A stretch of 23,795 bases of DNA from BM520 sp964474455. Its GTDB lineage: Bacteria > Bacteroidota > Bacteroidia > Bacteroidales > BM520. The stretch is taken from positions 1 to 23,795 of the forward strand of contig CAYYSU010000039.1 in assembly GCA_964474455.1 (NCBI GenBank). Direction: 5' to 3'. The notes beneath the pieces are model-generated. The model did no database searches, was not told where the DNA came from, and saw only the letters and a list, made by a program, of their open reading frames with translations. Every line of letters starts with the position of its first letter. Position 1 is the first letter of the stretch. The translations under genes and the position numbers were made by a program. Of this stretch, positions 23,727-23,795 are shown piece after piece.

Positions 23727-23795
23727 GGTTATTACACAGAGGTTGATGCGTTAAATTATCAACTATAATTTCCCGGTAGAACTAATTCTCCTTAC

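Noticed and set aside
1..23795. CRISPR arrays, tRNA/rRNA genes, insertion sequences, phage attachment sites
   Set aside because: No regularly spaced repeats, cloverleaf-like sequences, transposase motifs or flanking direct repeats were noticed on reading both strands.

Overview
The window looks like a chromosomal segment of a Bacteroidota bacterium, probably from the Bacteroidales/Marinilabiliales/Cytophaga side. The evidence is a SusC/SusD outer-membrane pair, two proteins with type IX secretion system (T9SS) C-terminal sorting domains, Bacteroidota-type -7 promoter boxes (TAnnTTTG) ahead of many genes, and weak or absent Shine-Dalgarno sequences. No tRNA or rRNA gene, CRISPR array, insertion sequence or origin was seen.

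Region 1 (1-10180), glycoprotein/N-glycan use. An orphan 27-residue signal-peptide ORF (112-195) lies just ahead of trmO (tRNA t6A methyltransferase). Next comes a short polysaccharide-utilization-type operon: a SusC-like TonB-dependent transporter (778-4038), a SusD-like lipoprotein (4051-5637), and an 837-aa T9SS cargo (5666-8179). The cargo carries a LamG-like domain, an Ig-like segment and a domain resembling peptide:N-glycosidase F (PNGase F). A CYTH-domain gene on the other strand (8251-8715) separates these from a GH29 alpha-L-fucosidase (8837-10180). The inferred scheme is that the surface PNGase-like enzyme releases N-glycans, SusCD imports them, and the periplasmic fucosidase removes fucose. 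No regulator and no other glycosidase lies beside them.

Region 2 (10205-16042) is visibly more AT-rich. A tight minus-strand operon encodes an M20 amidohydrolase, an alanine racemase and an alanine/ornithine-racemase-family enzyme, suggesting release and racemization of amino acids. After a 468-base gap holding one possible 59-aa membrane peptide comes an FAD-dependent CoA-disulfide/persulfide-reductase-like enzyme. Converging on it across a shared terminator are a DsrE-like protein and a 59-aa BFD-type [2Fe-2S] protein; the three look like a sulfur-handling module.

Region 3 (16179-22997) is mostly housekeeping. It contains a large polytopic membrane protein with GT-C-like layout, an McbG/Qnr-like pentapeptide-repeat protein, the minus-strand series cca, pRiA4b ORF-3-family protein and miaA, and an isocitrate/isopropylmalate-family dehydrogenase with NADP-type isocitrate dehydrogenase signatures, closed by a strong terminator. 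With trmO, the window has three tRNA maturation genes.

Region 4 (23014-23795) appears decayed. A start-less remnant of a T9SS sorting domain on the minus strand abuts the 3' part of another T9SS cargo gene on the plus strand, which has no signal peptide. This looks like a rearrangement scar.
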